This document shows, piece by piece, positions 17,480 to 26,250 of a DNA stretch of 64,000 bases. Every line of letters starts with the position of its first letter. The stretch's first letter is position 1. Under the pieces are notes generated by a model. That model saw only the letters and a program-made list of their open reading frames with translations. It had not been told where the DNA came from and did no database searches. The stretch comes from Thermohalobaculum sp039815685 (GTDB taxonomy: Bacteria; Pseudomonadota; Alphaproteobacteria; Rhodobacterales; Rhodobacteraceae): positions 47,449 to 111,448 of the forward strand of contig JBCBYV010000015.1 of assembly GCA_039815685.1 (NCBI GenBank), in the 5' to 3' direction. Both the position numbers and the translations under genes were made by a program.

Positions 17480-17576
17480 TAGGCGCAATGCGTCCCGGGC
17501 TTGACCCGGGACCTCTCCGAGGGCTGCCAGGAGGTCCCGGGGCAAACCCGGGACGCATCGCGCCTACCATTTGCGG
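17480..17576. repeat. Long imperfect inverted repeat with CCGGG cores
   Basis: Arms of about 35 bases (17480-17515 and 17531-17576) pair almost fully: the left begins TAGGCGCAATGCGTCCCGGG and the right ends in the complementary ACGCATCGCGCCTA. Each arm itself carries a CCCGGG-x-CCCGGG hairpin. This is the CCGGGCTTGACCCGG type of palindrome common in alphaproteobacterial intergenic DNA. Confidence 0.75.
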
Positions 17577-17579
17577 TAG

Positions 17580-17646
17580 GGTGGGGTTCCACCCCACCAT
17601 CGGCACGGCGCACATGCGGTGGTGTCGAACCCCACTCTACGCAAAA
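17580..17646. repeat. Second inverted repeat overlapping the lipase-like gene stop
   Basis: Left arm TTTGCGGTAGGGTGGGGTTC and right arm GAACCCCACTCTACGCAAA form an imperfect palindrome with an internal GGTGGGG/CCCCACC hairpin on the left. The TAG stop of the minus-strand lipase-like gene (17637-17639) lies inside the right arm. The element is directly next to the preceding repeat. Confidence 0.7.
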
Positions 17647-19733
17647 CCCCAATCGCCGTTCTCGTCCTGCGCGATCTGGTCGATGCCCGTGGCGCTGCCC
17701 ATGTTCTCGTCGGAGAGCGCGAAGGAGATCACCGCCTCCTCCCGCCCGTAGTTCAGGTCGTCGAGCCGCTCGGACCAGAAGGCGAGACCCTCCTCATCCG
17801 ACGGGCGGTTGAGGGCGGTGGTGTAGAGGATCTCGATGAACTCCGGATCCTCGATCGCGAAGACATCGCCGTAGAGCCCGGTGAACTCCGCGCTCTCGAG
17901 GAACCGCTCTGCCAGCGCAAACTCGTTCAGCCCGTCTTCCATCGCGCCGACCCAGAAGTTCAGCCCCCCGTCATCCGCCTGCCGGTCGAAGACCGCCTCG
18001 TAGAAAAGTGCTACACGCTGCACCTCCTCGAGCGTCAGCGCCGTCGGCGGCAGCGCCTCGATGACCGCCTGCCCGCTCTCGCTGAAGGTCCGGAGCGTCA
18101 CGCCGTCGAACTCGGCGAGGACCTGGAGCGTCGCCTCCCGCCCGTCGCCGGCCGTGATGACGAGCCGGTCGCCCGGCCCCGCGTTCGAGGTCTCGATGGC
18201 CACGACCTCCGCATCCGTCACCACCAGCCGGTCGCCGGGGCTGAATTCGGTGATCGTGTCGCCGTCATGCTCGGCCAGCGTGCCGGTGATGATGTCCCGC
18301 TGCCCCTCGCCCGGCGCGATCAGGTCGGCGCCGAGCCCGCCCGAGAGGACGTCGATCCGCCCGTAGGTGCCGATGACGAGATCGTCTCCGTCGCCCGGCG
18401 CGCCCGGCAGGAAGAGATCCACGCTGGGGAACGTATCGAAGGGTCCCTCCAGAAGATCCGGCAGCGCCTCGATCAGGGGCTCGGTCAGCCCGCGCTCGAC
18501 CTCGCGCGCCGCCATGACCTCCGCTCCCTCCGGCGCAAAGCCACGATACTGTGAGCCGAGCGTCCCGGTCACCTCCGCGAAGAAGGCATAGAAGGCGTCC
18601 TCGACCAGCAGGGTGCGGAAGAAGGTGCTCGTGGCGCCGTCAGGCGACAGATCGCGCTCGTCGAACTCGTCGAGCGTGTTCGGGAGCGCCCGCATCAGGC
18701 TCTCGAAATCCGGCCGCTCCTCCGTCTCGCGGATGTCGCTGTCGAGGATCAGGACCAAAAGATCGGCAGAATGCAGCGTGAAGGGATCGATCCCGAAGCC
18801 GAGCGGCCCGATCACCGTGTCCGACCGCTCGCCCGGCAGATCGAGCGGGCTCGCAGTGCGGTAGGTCTCGGGCACGAAGCTGCCCTCGAGCCGCTGCACG
18901 CTCACAAGCTCGGACGCAGCGAAGGAAGGCCCGAGCTCGCGGTTCCAGCCCAGCGCCTCGAAGTCGAGATCCGAGAAGCTCTCGGCCACCAGCGCATCGG
19001 TCTCCGCGCGCAGGGCTGCAAGCCAGTTCTGCTCGCCATAGGGTGCGGGATCGAAGGTCACGGCCTGCACGCCGAGCGCGGCGGCGGTGAAGGCGGCCAG
19101 GGCGCCGCCGAGCGAGTGGCCGGTGACCGAGATCTCGTAGCCCGGATTTGCCGCCGCGGTCTCGAGCGTCAGGCGCACGGCCTCGCGCGCCTGCTCGCGC
19201 ACGACCTCCTCGCCCGCCTCGGCCAGCTCCTCCACCGGGTCGCCGACGAAGCCGAAGATCGTGAGCAGCGCCTCGAAGCCATTCGCCTCGAGCTCGCTGA
19301 AGCCGAAAGTGTCCTGCAGCGCCTGGGAGAAGCCGCCGGCCTCGTTCTCGATCCCCTTCAGCGTCGCGCCGCCGTCCTGATAGTAGCCGAAGAGGCTCTC
19401 GACATCGTTGTCGAGGTTCGCGTCGTCGATCAGATCGAACTCGGCATTCGTCGCCGCATCGATGAAGAAACCGAACTCGGTGCCGCGGAAGGCGATGACG
19501 ATTTCCTGCGTCTCGTCGTTGACATAGATGTTCGCCTCGAAGCCGCTCATATCCGTGCGCGTCGCGTTCCGCAGCGCGGCCTTCTCGCCCTCGGGCGGCA
19601 GAACGCGCCACTCGGGGAACTCCAGTTCCACCGCAGGATCGGCCAGAACGACGCTGTCCGGATCGTTCGGGGTCGGCGCGCTGTCATAGGCGTCGAGCGC
19701 CATCCATGCGTATTCACGGGGCGAGACGGTCAT
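17637..19733 (-). CDS. Lipase-like (class 3/Mbeg1) protein with C-terminal DUF4214
   Basis: The 698-residue protein has an N-terminal alpha/beta-hydrolase of the class 3 lipase type: IAFRGTEFG supplies the oxyanion side and GHSLGG carries Ser207. A middle stretch (~residues 460-560) has RTX-like aspartate/glycine-rich sequence such as DVLSGGLGADLI. The C-terminus (~580-690) matches DUF4214, with the repeated motif FYEAVFDRQADDGGLNFW and a second LYTTALNRPSDEEGLAFW. The protein is very acidic and lacks an N-terminal signal peptide, which fits type I secretion; no T1SS genes are nearby. Its last codons and stop lie in a palindromic repeat. A secreted lipase or esterase role is inferred. Confidence 0.83.
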   Translation of the reverse strand: MTVSPREYAWMALDAYDSAPTPNDPDSVVLADPAVELEFPEWRVLPPEGEKAALRNATRTDMSGFEANIYVNDETQEIVIAFRGTEFGFFIDAATNAEFDLIDDANLDNDVESLFGYYQDGGATLKGIENEAGGFSQALQDTFGFSELEANGFEALLTIFGFVGDPVEELAEAGEEVVREQAREAVRLTLETAAANPGYEISVTGHSLGGALAAFTAAALGVQAVTFDPAPYGEQNWLAALRAETDALVAESFSDLDFEALGWNRELGPSFAASELVSVQRLEGSFVPETYRTASPLDLPGERSDTVIGPLGFGIDPFTLHSADLLVLILDSDIRETEERPDFESLMRALPNTLDEFDERDLSPDGATSTFFRTLLVEDAFYAFFAEVTGTLGSQYRGFAPEGAEVMAAREVERGLTEPLIEALPDLLEGPFDTFPSVDLFLPGAPGDGDDLVIGTYGRIDVLSGGLGADLIAPGEGQRDIITGTLAEHDGDTITEFSPGDRLVVTDAEVVAIETSNAGPGDRLVITAGDGREATLQVLAEFDGVTLRTFSESGQAVIEALPPTALTLEEVQRVALFYEAVFDRQADDGGLNFWVGAMEDGLNEFALAERFLESAEFTGLYGDVFAIEDPEFIEILYTTALNRPSDEEGLAFWSERLDDLNYGREEAVISFALSDENMGSATGIDQIAQDENGDWGFA

Positions 19734-19931
19734 CGTTTGGCTTCCCTATATCGGCGTCGCGCGAAGAGTTGCGGTAGCGGCTCCTGCAGGCAACAGGATC
19801 GTCGCGTCAACAATACGAAGGCCGCGACGGTTCCCGACGGCAGGGGGTGCCGTCGCGCAACACAGCTTTTCCCAGGGCGTCATGGCCAAGCGGGCGACAC
19901 CGCTCTAGGGTCGCCGGAGAAGGAGCAGACG

Positions 19932-21239
19932 ATGCAGCCGCCGACGCCCCCGCCGACGCCCCTGGGCGCCCCCGCACCAGCGAGCGATCCGGCCGATGCC
20001 CGCGAGGGCGTGCCGGTATGGGAGGCCGATCATCTGCCGCGCTGGCAGCGCCCCGAGGTGCTGCTCGTGCTCATGGCCATCGCGTCGCCGCTGGCCTTCG
20101 CGACCTGGATGGCGCTCCTCAACAACTTCGTGGTGGAGAAGGCAGCCTTCGACGGGCTCGATATCGGCGTCCTGCATGTGGCGCGGGAGATCCCGGGCTT
20201 TCTCGCGTTCCTGGTCGTCTGGATCCTGCTCCTGATGCGCGAGCAGCTCCTCGCCTATCTCTCGCTCATCGTCCTCGGCCTCGGCACCGCGATCACCGGC
20301 GATCTGCCGACCTTCTGGGGTCTCATGTTCACGACGGTGCTTTCGTCGATCGGATTTCACTACTACGAGACCGTGAACCAGTCCCTGCAGCTCCAGTGGC
20401 TGCCGAAGCACCGTGCGCCGGAAGCGATCGGGCGGATCAGGGCGGCACAGTCCTTCGGCAGCCTCATCGTCTTCGGTGCGATCATCGCGGGCTGGCGGTT
20501 CTTCGAGCTGCCCTACTCGGTCGTCTACTGGACCGCCGGCCTCGCCTGCGCCGGTATCGCCGTCTTCTGCTGGGTGGCCTTTCCGCGTTTCGTGGCACCC
20601 GTGGTGCAGAACAAGAGCATGGTGCTCCGCTCGCGCTACTGGCTCTACTACCTCCTTGAGTTCATCGGCGGCGCGCGGCGGCAGATCTTCATCGTCTTCG
20701 CGCCCTTCATGATGGTCGAGCATTTCGGTCTGGAGGTGCACGAGGTCACGGGCCTCATGCTCGTGAACTACCTCTTCGTGATGTGGTTTGCGCCGGTGGC
20801 AGGCCGGCTCATCCAGCGCTTTGGGGAGCGGCTGGCGCTCTGTGCCGAATATATCGGGCTCTTCGTCGTCTTCGGGCTCTATGCGGGGATCTATTTCTTC
20901 GACTGGGGCGTGTGGCTCGCGATGGTCCTCTACATCGTCGACCACATGCTCTTCAGCCTCGCCATCGCGCACAAGACCTACTTCCAGAAGATCGCCGACC
21001 CTGCAGATCAGGCGCCGACGGCAGCAGTGTCCTTCACGATCAATCATATTGCGGCGGTCGCCCTGCCGGCCCCGCTCGGGCTCCTCTGGCTCGCAGCCCC
21101 CGGTGCCGTCTTCGGCCTTGCCGCCAGTCTCGCGCTCCTCTCCCTCCTCCTCGCAGCCCTCGTGCCGCGTCATCCGAGGGAGGGCTACGAGACCACCCTC
21201 ACCCGCCCGACCGGCGCGCTGCAGCAGCCGGCCGAGTAG
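19932..21239 (+). CDS. MFS transporter
   Basis: The 435-residue protein has about twelve transmembrane helices after a Pro-rich N-terminus of ~45 residues. I chose ATG 19932 because AAGGAG stands directly upstream (19919-19924) and because the long upstream open frame overlaps the divergent lipase gene and encodes nothing recognisable. Typical MFS features include the charged loop RLIQRFGERLAL between helices. The MATE gene follows after three bases, so the pair is probably one operon. The substrate is unknown. Confidence 0.82.
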   Translation: MQPPTPPPTPLGAPAPASDPADAREGVPVWEADHLPRWQRPEVLLVLMAIASPLAFATWMALLNNFVVEKAAFDGLDIGVLHVAREIPGFLAFLVVWILLLMREQLLAYLSLIVLGLGTAITGDLPTFWGLMFTTVLSSIGFHYYETVNQSLQLQWLPKHRAPEAIGRIRAAQSFGSLIVFGAIIAGWRFFELPYSVVYWTAGLACAGIAVFCWVAFPRFVAPVVQNKSMVLRSRYWLYYLLEFIGGARRQIFIVFAPFMMVEHFGLEVHEVTGLMLVNYLFVMWFAPVAGRLIQRFGERLALCAEYIGLFVVFGLYAGIYFFDWGVWLAMVLYIVDHMLFSLAIAHKTYFQKIADPADQAPTAAVSFTINHIAAVALPAPLGLLWLAAPGAVFGLAASLALLSLLLAALVPRHPREGYETTLTRPTGALQQPAE

Positions 21240-21242
21240 CGC

Positions 21243-22745
21243 ATGGCCGAGACTGCGAAGGAAGGCGAGGGCAGCGCCGGCCGCTTCACCACCGGGCCCA
21301 CCATGCGCCATGTGGCGGTCATGACGGGAACCAGCGCCATCGGGCTGATGGCGCTCTTCATGGTGGACGCGCTCAACCTCTTCTACATCTCGCTTCTGGG
21401 GCAGGAGGAGCTGGCGGCGGCCATCGGTTTCGCCGGCACCTTTCAGTTCTTCCTCGTCTCCGTCTCCATCGGGCTTGCCATCGGCGCCTCCGCCACCGTC
21501 AGCCGCGCCATCGGGGCGGGGGACCGGGAGGGCGCGCGGGAGAAGGCGGGCACGGCCCTCGGCGTCCTCGTGGGCGTGCTTACCCTCTGCGCCATCGCGG
21601 CCTTCATCTACCGCGCGGAAGCACTGGCGCTTCTCGGCGCCACGGGGCGGACGGCGGCGCTTGCGGAGCGCTACCTCGCCATCGTGTTGCCCGCGATGCC
21701 GCTCCTCGGCGTCGCCATGGTCACCTCGGGGCTCCTGCGGGCGGAGGGGGACGCGCGGCGGGCGATGATCGTCACGCTCTCGGGCGGGGCGCTGGCAGCA
21801 GCACTTGACCCCATCTTCATCTTCGGCCTCGGGCTCGGGCTCGACGGCACGGCTATCGTCGCGATCATCACCCGGACCTTCATCGCGGGGCTCGGGATCT
21901 ACTACGTGACGCGGACGCACAACCTCCTCGGAGTGCCCACCGCCACAGCCCTCGCCGCCGACACCGCCGCCCTTCTCCGCATCGCGGGGCCAGCGGTCGC
22001 GACACAGCTCTCGACGCCCTTCGGCATGGCCTACCTCACCCGCGTGGTGGCCGAGTATGGCGACGAGGCGGTGGCGGGCTGGGCCGTCATCGGCCGCGTC
22101 GGCACCGTTGCCTTCGGCGGGCTCTACGCCATGTCAGGTGCTGTCGGCCCGATCTTCGGGCAGAACGCGGGCGCCGGGCTCAACGAGCGCATCCGCAGCA
22201 CCTATCGCGACGCGCTGATCCTCGCCGCCGCCTATGTCGCGGTCGTCTGGGCGGTGCTCTGGTTCCTGCAGGGCTGGCTGGTCACAAGCTTCGGCGTCAC
22301 CGGCGCAGGGGAGGAGGTCGTCAGCGCCTTCACCACCTACGGGGCCGGCGCCTTCCTCTTCACCGGCTGGCTCTTCGTCTCGAACGCCGCCTGCAACAAT
22401 CTCGGCCGCCCGCTCTGGTCCACGGGCTTCAACTGGTCGCGCGATGCGGGCGCGATCCCGCTCCTCGCCGCCATCGCCTCGGCCGGCATCCTCTCGCTCG
22501 GGCCGCAGACCGCCGTTGCGATCCAGGCGCTCGCCGCCGTGCTTGTCGGCAGCCTTGCCGTCGCCCTCACCGGTGGCCATCTGAAGCGCACCGCGCCGGT
22601 CGAGCGCGATGCCGCTGCAGGCGCCATGGTGCTCGAGGCCGTCCCCTTCTCCTCGGCCCGCAGCGTCATCGCGGCAACCCCCGGCGGCTTTGACGCTCAG
22701 GACGAGAAGAAACCGGGTCTGGCGCCCGGGAATGCGAGGCGCTAG
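21243..22745 (+). CDS. MATE-family efflux transporter
   Basis: The 500-residue protein has the two six-helix MatE halves of the NorM/DinF type. The first has the family stretch LAIGASATVSRAIGAGDREGA, the second PFGMAYLTRVVAEYGDEAVAGWAVIGR. MATE proteins export drugs or metabolites by Na+ or H+ antiport. The start ATG lies three bases after the MFS stop. The last ~45 residues are hydrophilic and not part of the domain. Two exporters in one operon suggest a shared resistance or metabolite-export role, which is inference. Confidence 0.88.
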   Translation: MAETAKEGEGSAGRFTTGPTMRHVAVMTGTSAIGLMALFMVDALNLFYISLLGQEELAAAIGFAGTFQFFLVSVSIGLAIGASATVSRAIGAGDREGAREKAGTALGVLVGVLTLCAIAAFIYRAEALALLGATGRTAALAERYLAIVLPAMPLLGVAMVTSGLLRAEGDARRAMIVTLSGGALAAALDPIFIFGLGLGLDGTAIVAIITRTFIAGLGIYYVTRTHNLLGVPTATALAADTAALLRIAGPAVATQLSTPFGMAYLTRVVAEYGDEAVAGWAVIGRVGTVAFGGLYAMSGAVGPIFGQNAGAGLNERIRSTYRDALILAAAYVAVVWAVLWFLQGWLVTSFGVTGAGEEVVSAFTTYGAGAFLFTGWLFVSNAACNNLGRPLWSTGFNWSRDAGAIPLLAAIASAGILSLGPQTAVAIQALAAVLVGSLAVALTGGHLKRTAPVERDAAAGAMVLEAVPFSSARSVIAATPGGFDAQDEKKPGLAPGNARR

Positions 22746-22835
22746 ACACGCCGCCGAAACGCTGACGGCATGCGCCGCAGCGCCGATGACAGCACGGATA
22801 GCCGACCGGGCCCTCCCCTCAGAAGGACCGCAGCC

Positions 22836-23156
22836 ATGCCAAAGATCACTTTCATCGAGCACAACGGGACCGAGCACGTCGTCGACGTGGCCGAAGGTCT
22901 CACGCTCATGGAAGGAGCCGTGACCAACAACGTCCCCGGGATCGACGCCGATTGCGGCGGCGCCTGCGCCTGCTCGACCTGCCACGTCTATGTCGACGCC
23001 GCCTGGACGGACAAGCTACCGGAGAAGGAGGACATGGAGGTCGACATGCTCGACTTCGCCTACGAGCCCGACGACACGTCGCGCCTGACCTGCCAGATCA
23101 AGGTGACGCAGGCGCTCGAGGGCTTGGTGGTGCGCATGCCCGAGCGGCAGATCTGA
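22836..23156 (+). CDS. Adrenodoxin-type [2Fe-2S] ferredoxin
   Basis: A 106-residue ferredoxin with the C-x5-C-x2-C-x36-C ligand pattern (Cys40, Cys46, Cys49, Cys86) of the adrenodoxin/ISC ferredoxin class. An additional Cys44 lies between the ligands. It donates electrons to P450s, or in Fe-S assembly or heme A synthesis. ATG 22836 has AGAAGGA eight bases upstream. No ferredoxin reductase, P450 or isc/suf gene is adjacent, so the partner is unknown. It follows the MATE gene by 90 bases on the same strand. Confidence 0.92.
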   Translation: MPKITFIEHNGTEHVVDVAEGLTLMEGAVTNNVPGIDADCGGACACSTCHVYVDAAWTDKLPEKEDMEVDMLDFAYEPDDTSRLTCQIKVTQALEGLVVRMPERQI

Positions 23157-23395
23157 TCGCTCGCGGGGCGCCCGGCATTGAGCCCGTTTCTCCCGGAATC
23201 TGCCCCTGCGGAACGTGCGAAAGTTACCCTAGGACAGGGCCGTAGCACCTTCGGCGATGCAGCGTTCCAGCCGCGCCAGACGAGACGCAAAGACGTTGCC
23301 CTCGGCCAGAACGGCGATACTTTCATCGGAGAAACCGTTTCGAAGGATGCGGACATTAGGACGGACGTACGGCTCACTGACCGCGAGGATTTGAC

Positions 23396-24247
23396 ATGGC
23401 CACATTACGTCCGCTGATCGGCGTCTCCGCCAACGCGCATCGCATAAACGACACCTACGATGCGCAGATCACCGGCGACCGGTCGATCGAGGCGGTGGTC
23501 GATGCGGCGGGCTGCTGGCCTGTCATCCTGCCCGGCCTACCGCGCGCAGCGGCGACGGCGGAGCTTGTAGCCCTCCTCGACGGTCTGGTGCTCACGGGTG
23601 CCCGGCCGAACGTGCATCCGGACGCATACGGCGAGGCCGATGACGGCCGGCACGGGCCCTTCGATCGCGGCCGGGACTCCGTGATGCTGCCGCTCCTCCG
23701 CGCCATGATCGATGCGGGCAAGCCCGTCTTCGGGATCTGCCGCGGCATCCAGGAGATGAACGTGGCCTTCGGTGGCACGCTGCACCCCGAGGTGCGGGAC
23801 GAGCCTGGTCGGATGAACCACCGCATGCCGCCGGGCGAGACCGATCCTTCGGTCATCTTCCGCAAGCGCCATCTCGTCCGCCTCCGCCCCGGCGGGCCGA
23901 TGGCGCGGCTCCTCGGCGCCGAGGAGGTCATCACCAACTCGCTCCACGGCCAGGCTGTCTGGCGCGCGGGCGAACGGATCGTCTGCGAAGGCTGGGCCGA
24001 GGACGGCACGGTCGAAGCGGTCTCGGTCGCGGGCGCGCGGCGCTTCGCCCTCGGCGTGCAGTGGCATGCCGAGTTCGATCCACTGACCGATGCCGTGCAC
24101 CGTCCCCTCTGGCAGGCCTTCGGCGAAGATGCCCGCGCCGCCCATGCAGAACGCGGGATCGGCCCCGGGCTGGCGCATGGGCAGGTTCACGCGCCCGAAA
24201 ACGGGCATGGGCACGGCAGTATCGCGGTGGCACGACAGACCGGTTAG
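23396..24247 (+). CDS. Class I glutamine amidotransferase-like gamma-glutamyl hydrolase (PuuD/peptidase C26)
   Basis: The 283-residue protein matches the PuuD-type gamma-glutamyl-gamma-aminobutyrate hydrolase family. The nucleophile is Cys115 in FGICRGIQE, and the His/Glu pair is in the late motif GVQWHAEF. Members remove gamma-glutamyl groups from polyamine intermediates or related amides in the cytoplasm. The ~35 residues after the domain are His/Gly-rich and probably flexible. No puuA, puuB or puuC lies nearby, so the specific substrate is uncertain. The 239 bases before it hold no convincing gene. Confidence 0.87.
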   Translation: MATLRPLIGVSANAHRINDTYDAQITGDRSIEAVVDAAGCWPVILPGLPRAAATAELVALLDGLVLTGARPNVHPDAYGEADDGRHGPFDRGRDSVMLPLLRAMIDAGKPVFGICRGIQEMNVAFGGTLHPEVRDEPGRMNHRMPPGETDPSVIFRKRHLVRLRPGGPMARLLGAEEVITNSLHGQAVWRAGERIVCEGWAEDGTVEAVSVAGARRFALGVQWHAEFDPLTDAVHRPLWQAFGEDARAAHAERGIGPGLAHGQVHAPENGHGHGSIAVARQTG

Positions 24248-24378
24248 CCGCACCGGACAGCCGGTGGAAGGCGCGAAGGACAGGAGGCGAGGACCGATCC
24301 TGCGCCCAACTGCCCACCCGGCATCCAAGAGGCCCTGTCCCGCAACGACCCTCCGTGTCTTCGGTCTTTCTCAAGACG

Positions 24379-24414
24379 TTCCGGCGAAAACTGACGTGGG
24401 AGGGCGCGGGCGCA
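24379..24414. repeat. Dispersed intergenic repeat, copy 1
   Basis: The motif GTTCCGGCGAAAA followed by CGTGGGAGGGCGCGGGCGCA (24395-24414) recurs at 32008-32064, where the 20-base block is identical. It is in the gene-free stretch 24248-24511, where nothing else is seen. Confidence 0.6.
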
Positions 24415-24511
24415 GACGACACGGCGCGACCCCAACCCCAGCTCTAGCAGACGACCCTGAAATGGCCGAGAGTCCCCATCGTCGGGCGTCCACACGCGAC
24501 TGGGTCGACGC

Positions 24512-25774
24512 TCAGTCGCCAGCGACCGCGGTCAGCACGTTTCTGAGGACAGCGTAGAGATCGTCGACCCGGATCGGTTTGGCGAGGTAGCCGTCCATGC
24601 CGGCACCGAGATAGAGGGCCCGGTCCGTCTCCCGCGCATTCGCCGTGAGTGCGATGATCGGCAGCGTGCGTCCCTGGGCGCGGATGCGCCGCGTCGCCTC
24701 GAGCCCGTCGAGCACCGGCAGCTGGATGTCCATCAGCACGAGATGGGTCTTCCGGGCCGCCACCGCCTTCACCGCCTCCGCCCCGTTCGACGCCACCTCC
24801 AGCGTCGCGCCGGTCGGCGCCAGCATCGCCTGCAGGAGCGCCCGGTTCATCGCGACATCCTCGACGATCAGCAGGTGCCTGCCGATGAGCGACGGCACCT
24901 CCGTCTCGGCCGGCGCTCCTCGGGCATGCGAGGGTTGGCGCACGACCTCGAAGAGCACATCCATCAGCCGCTCGGGCCGGTCGTGCAGGATCAGCCGGTC
25001 GACCCCGGCGATGGCGTCATGGCCGCTCGATGCGCCGCTGACGACGATGCGGAGATCCGTGTCCCCCGCGGCCTCCCGCAACCCCTCGACGGTGTCCGCG
25101 AGCGCGTCGCCGAGAACGCCGGCATTCATCACCGCGAAGTCATAGGGCGCCTCACCCTTGGCCCGGGCAAGAACCGCCTCCCGCGCCGCCCTCGGCTCCG
25201 GCACGAAATCTGTGACCAGCGACGAGCTGCTGAGCGAGCGGCGCATCCGCTCGCCGCTCATGATCGGGTGGCGCAGGACCAGAAGCCGACGCCGCTCGAA
25301 GGCGTGCCCCCAGCGCGGCTCCTGCGACGTCTCCTGCGGCAGCCCCAGGGGCAGGCGCACCAGCCGGCGCTCCGCCCCGATGCCATCAGTAACGCTCGGC
25401 GCCGCCAGGCCGAGGCGCGCCACCTCGGTCTCGAGCCGGCTGAGCGCCGCCACCGCCCCTCCATCTGGATCCGGTGCGCGCTGCTCCTTGCCGGAGAAAC
25501 GCGCGACCTCGACCGCCAGGTCGCCCGGCGCATCACCGAACTCTCGATGACCTCGCCAGATCGCGATGCCGCAGACGGCCGACCGCCCCGCCGTCTGTCC
25601 CCAATCGAGCATCGCATCGACCAGCACAGGCAGGGCCTCCGCCATCAGCATGCCGGCCTCGGGCAGCGTGGGATCGTAGTGCCAATAGAACTCTGGCGCG
25701 GCGCCGCCAAGTTGACGCCGACGTTCCGCCACCTTTTGGGCAAGGTAGTCCGTTCTTTGGACTTCTTTTACCAT
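24512..25774 (-). CDS. Response-regulator protein derived from a decayed hybrid histidine kinase
   Basis: The 420-residue protein ends in a good receiver domain (~residues 298-415): LLIVEDVAMN acidic site, phospho-acceptor Asp349 in LVLMDIQLPVLDG, and LAKPIR. Before it (~178-285) is a receiver-like unit in which the acceptor is replaced by Asn217 (YDFAVMNAG), so it should not be phosphorylated. The first ~175 residues align in outline with a kinase HATPase region, ending RLVRLPLGLP, but the N, G1 and G2 boxes are missing, so ATP binding is unlikely. No DNA-binding output or HisKA is seen. The AT-rich 76 bases upstream probably hold the promoter. It likely works as a phosphate sink or interaction adaptor (inference). 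Confidence 0.75.
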   Translation of the reverse strand: MVKEVQRTDYLAQKVAERRRQLGGAAPEFYWHYDPTLPEAGMLMAEALPVLVDAMLDWGQTAGRSAVCGIAIWRGHREFGDAPGDLAVEVARFSGKEQRAPDPDGGAVAALSRLETEVARLGLAAPSVTDGIGAERRLVRLPLGLPQETSQEPRWGHAFERRRLLVLRHPIMSGERMRRSLSSSSLVTDFVPEPRAAREAVLARAKGEAPYDFAVMNAGVLGDALADTVEGLREAAGDTDLRIVVSGASSGHDAIAGVDRLILHDRPERLMDVLFEVVRQPSHARGAPAETEVPSLIGRHLLIVEDVAMNRALLQAMLAPTGATLEVASNGAEAVKAVAARKTHLVLMDIQLPVLDGLEATRRIRAQGRTLPIIALTANARETDRALYLGAGMDGYLAKPIRVDDLYAVLRNVLTAVAGD

Positions 25775-25851
25775 CTCACGACAAATACGATTACGCTCAT
25801 CATCTCTATATCAATTAGATTGAGCCGGAATTTTGGAGGAATATAGGAGTT

Positions 25852-26250
25852 TTACAGCCAATCCTGAATAATCGGTATCAACGGCAGATCGGCTGCAGGC
25901 ATCGGGTAGTCGCGGAGCGCGCCCCTGCGCGCCCAGGCCAGCCGCTGCCCCTCCCGCGCCCGCGCCACGCCCTCCCATTTCCGGCAGGCATAGAGCGGCA
26001 TGAGCAGGTGGAAATCCTCATAGGAGTGGCTGGCGAAGGTCAGCGGGGCGAGACAGCTCTCCACCGTCGAGACGCCGAGCTCCTCGGAGAGCTCGCGGAT
26101 GAGGCAGGCCTCGGGCGTCTCCCCGGCCTCGACCTTGCCGCCCGGAAACTCCCAGAGCCCAGCCATCGCCTTGCCCTCGGGCCGCTGAGCGAGCAGCACT
26201 CGACCGTCGGGGTCGATCAGGGCCGCTGCCGCCACCAGCACGACCCTCAC
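25852..26250 (-). CDS. mutT: Nudix hydrolase, MutT (8-oxo-dGTP diphosphatase)
   Basis: The 132-residue protein has an exact Nudix box G-x5-E-x7-REUxEExGU at residues 38-60 and begins RVVLVAAAALID like MutT. It hydrolyses oxidised dGTP and so limits A:T to C:G mutation. The start is GTG 26250, chosen because it overlaps the argJ stop by four bases (GTGA); a longer frame reaches into argJ. The motif AGLWEFPGGKVE is typical of true MutT. It is the last gene of the minus-strand run ppiC-argJ-mutT, an arrangement common in this bacterial group. Confidence 0.92.
   Translation of the reverse strand: MRVVLVAAAALIDPDGRVLLAQRPEGKAMAGLWEFPGGKVEAGETPEACLIRELSEELGVSTVESCLAPLTFASHSYEDFHLLMPLYACRKWEGVARAREGQRLAWARRGALRDYPMPAADLPLIPIIQDWL

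Noticed and set aside
18771..19931. Upstream extension of the MFS frame
   Set aside because: It overlaps the well-supported divergent lipase-like gene. The MFS gene has a clear ribosome site at 19932.
23178..23417. Small plus-strand frame before the amidotransferase-like gene
   Set aside because: No ribosome site, overlaps the next gene start and shows no family resemblance.
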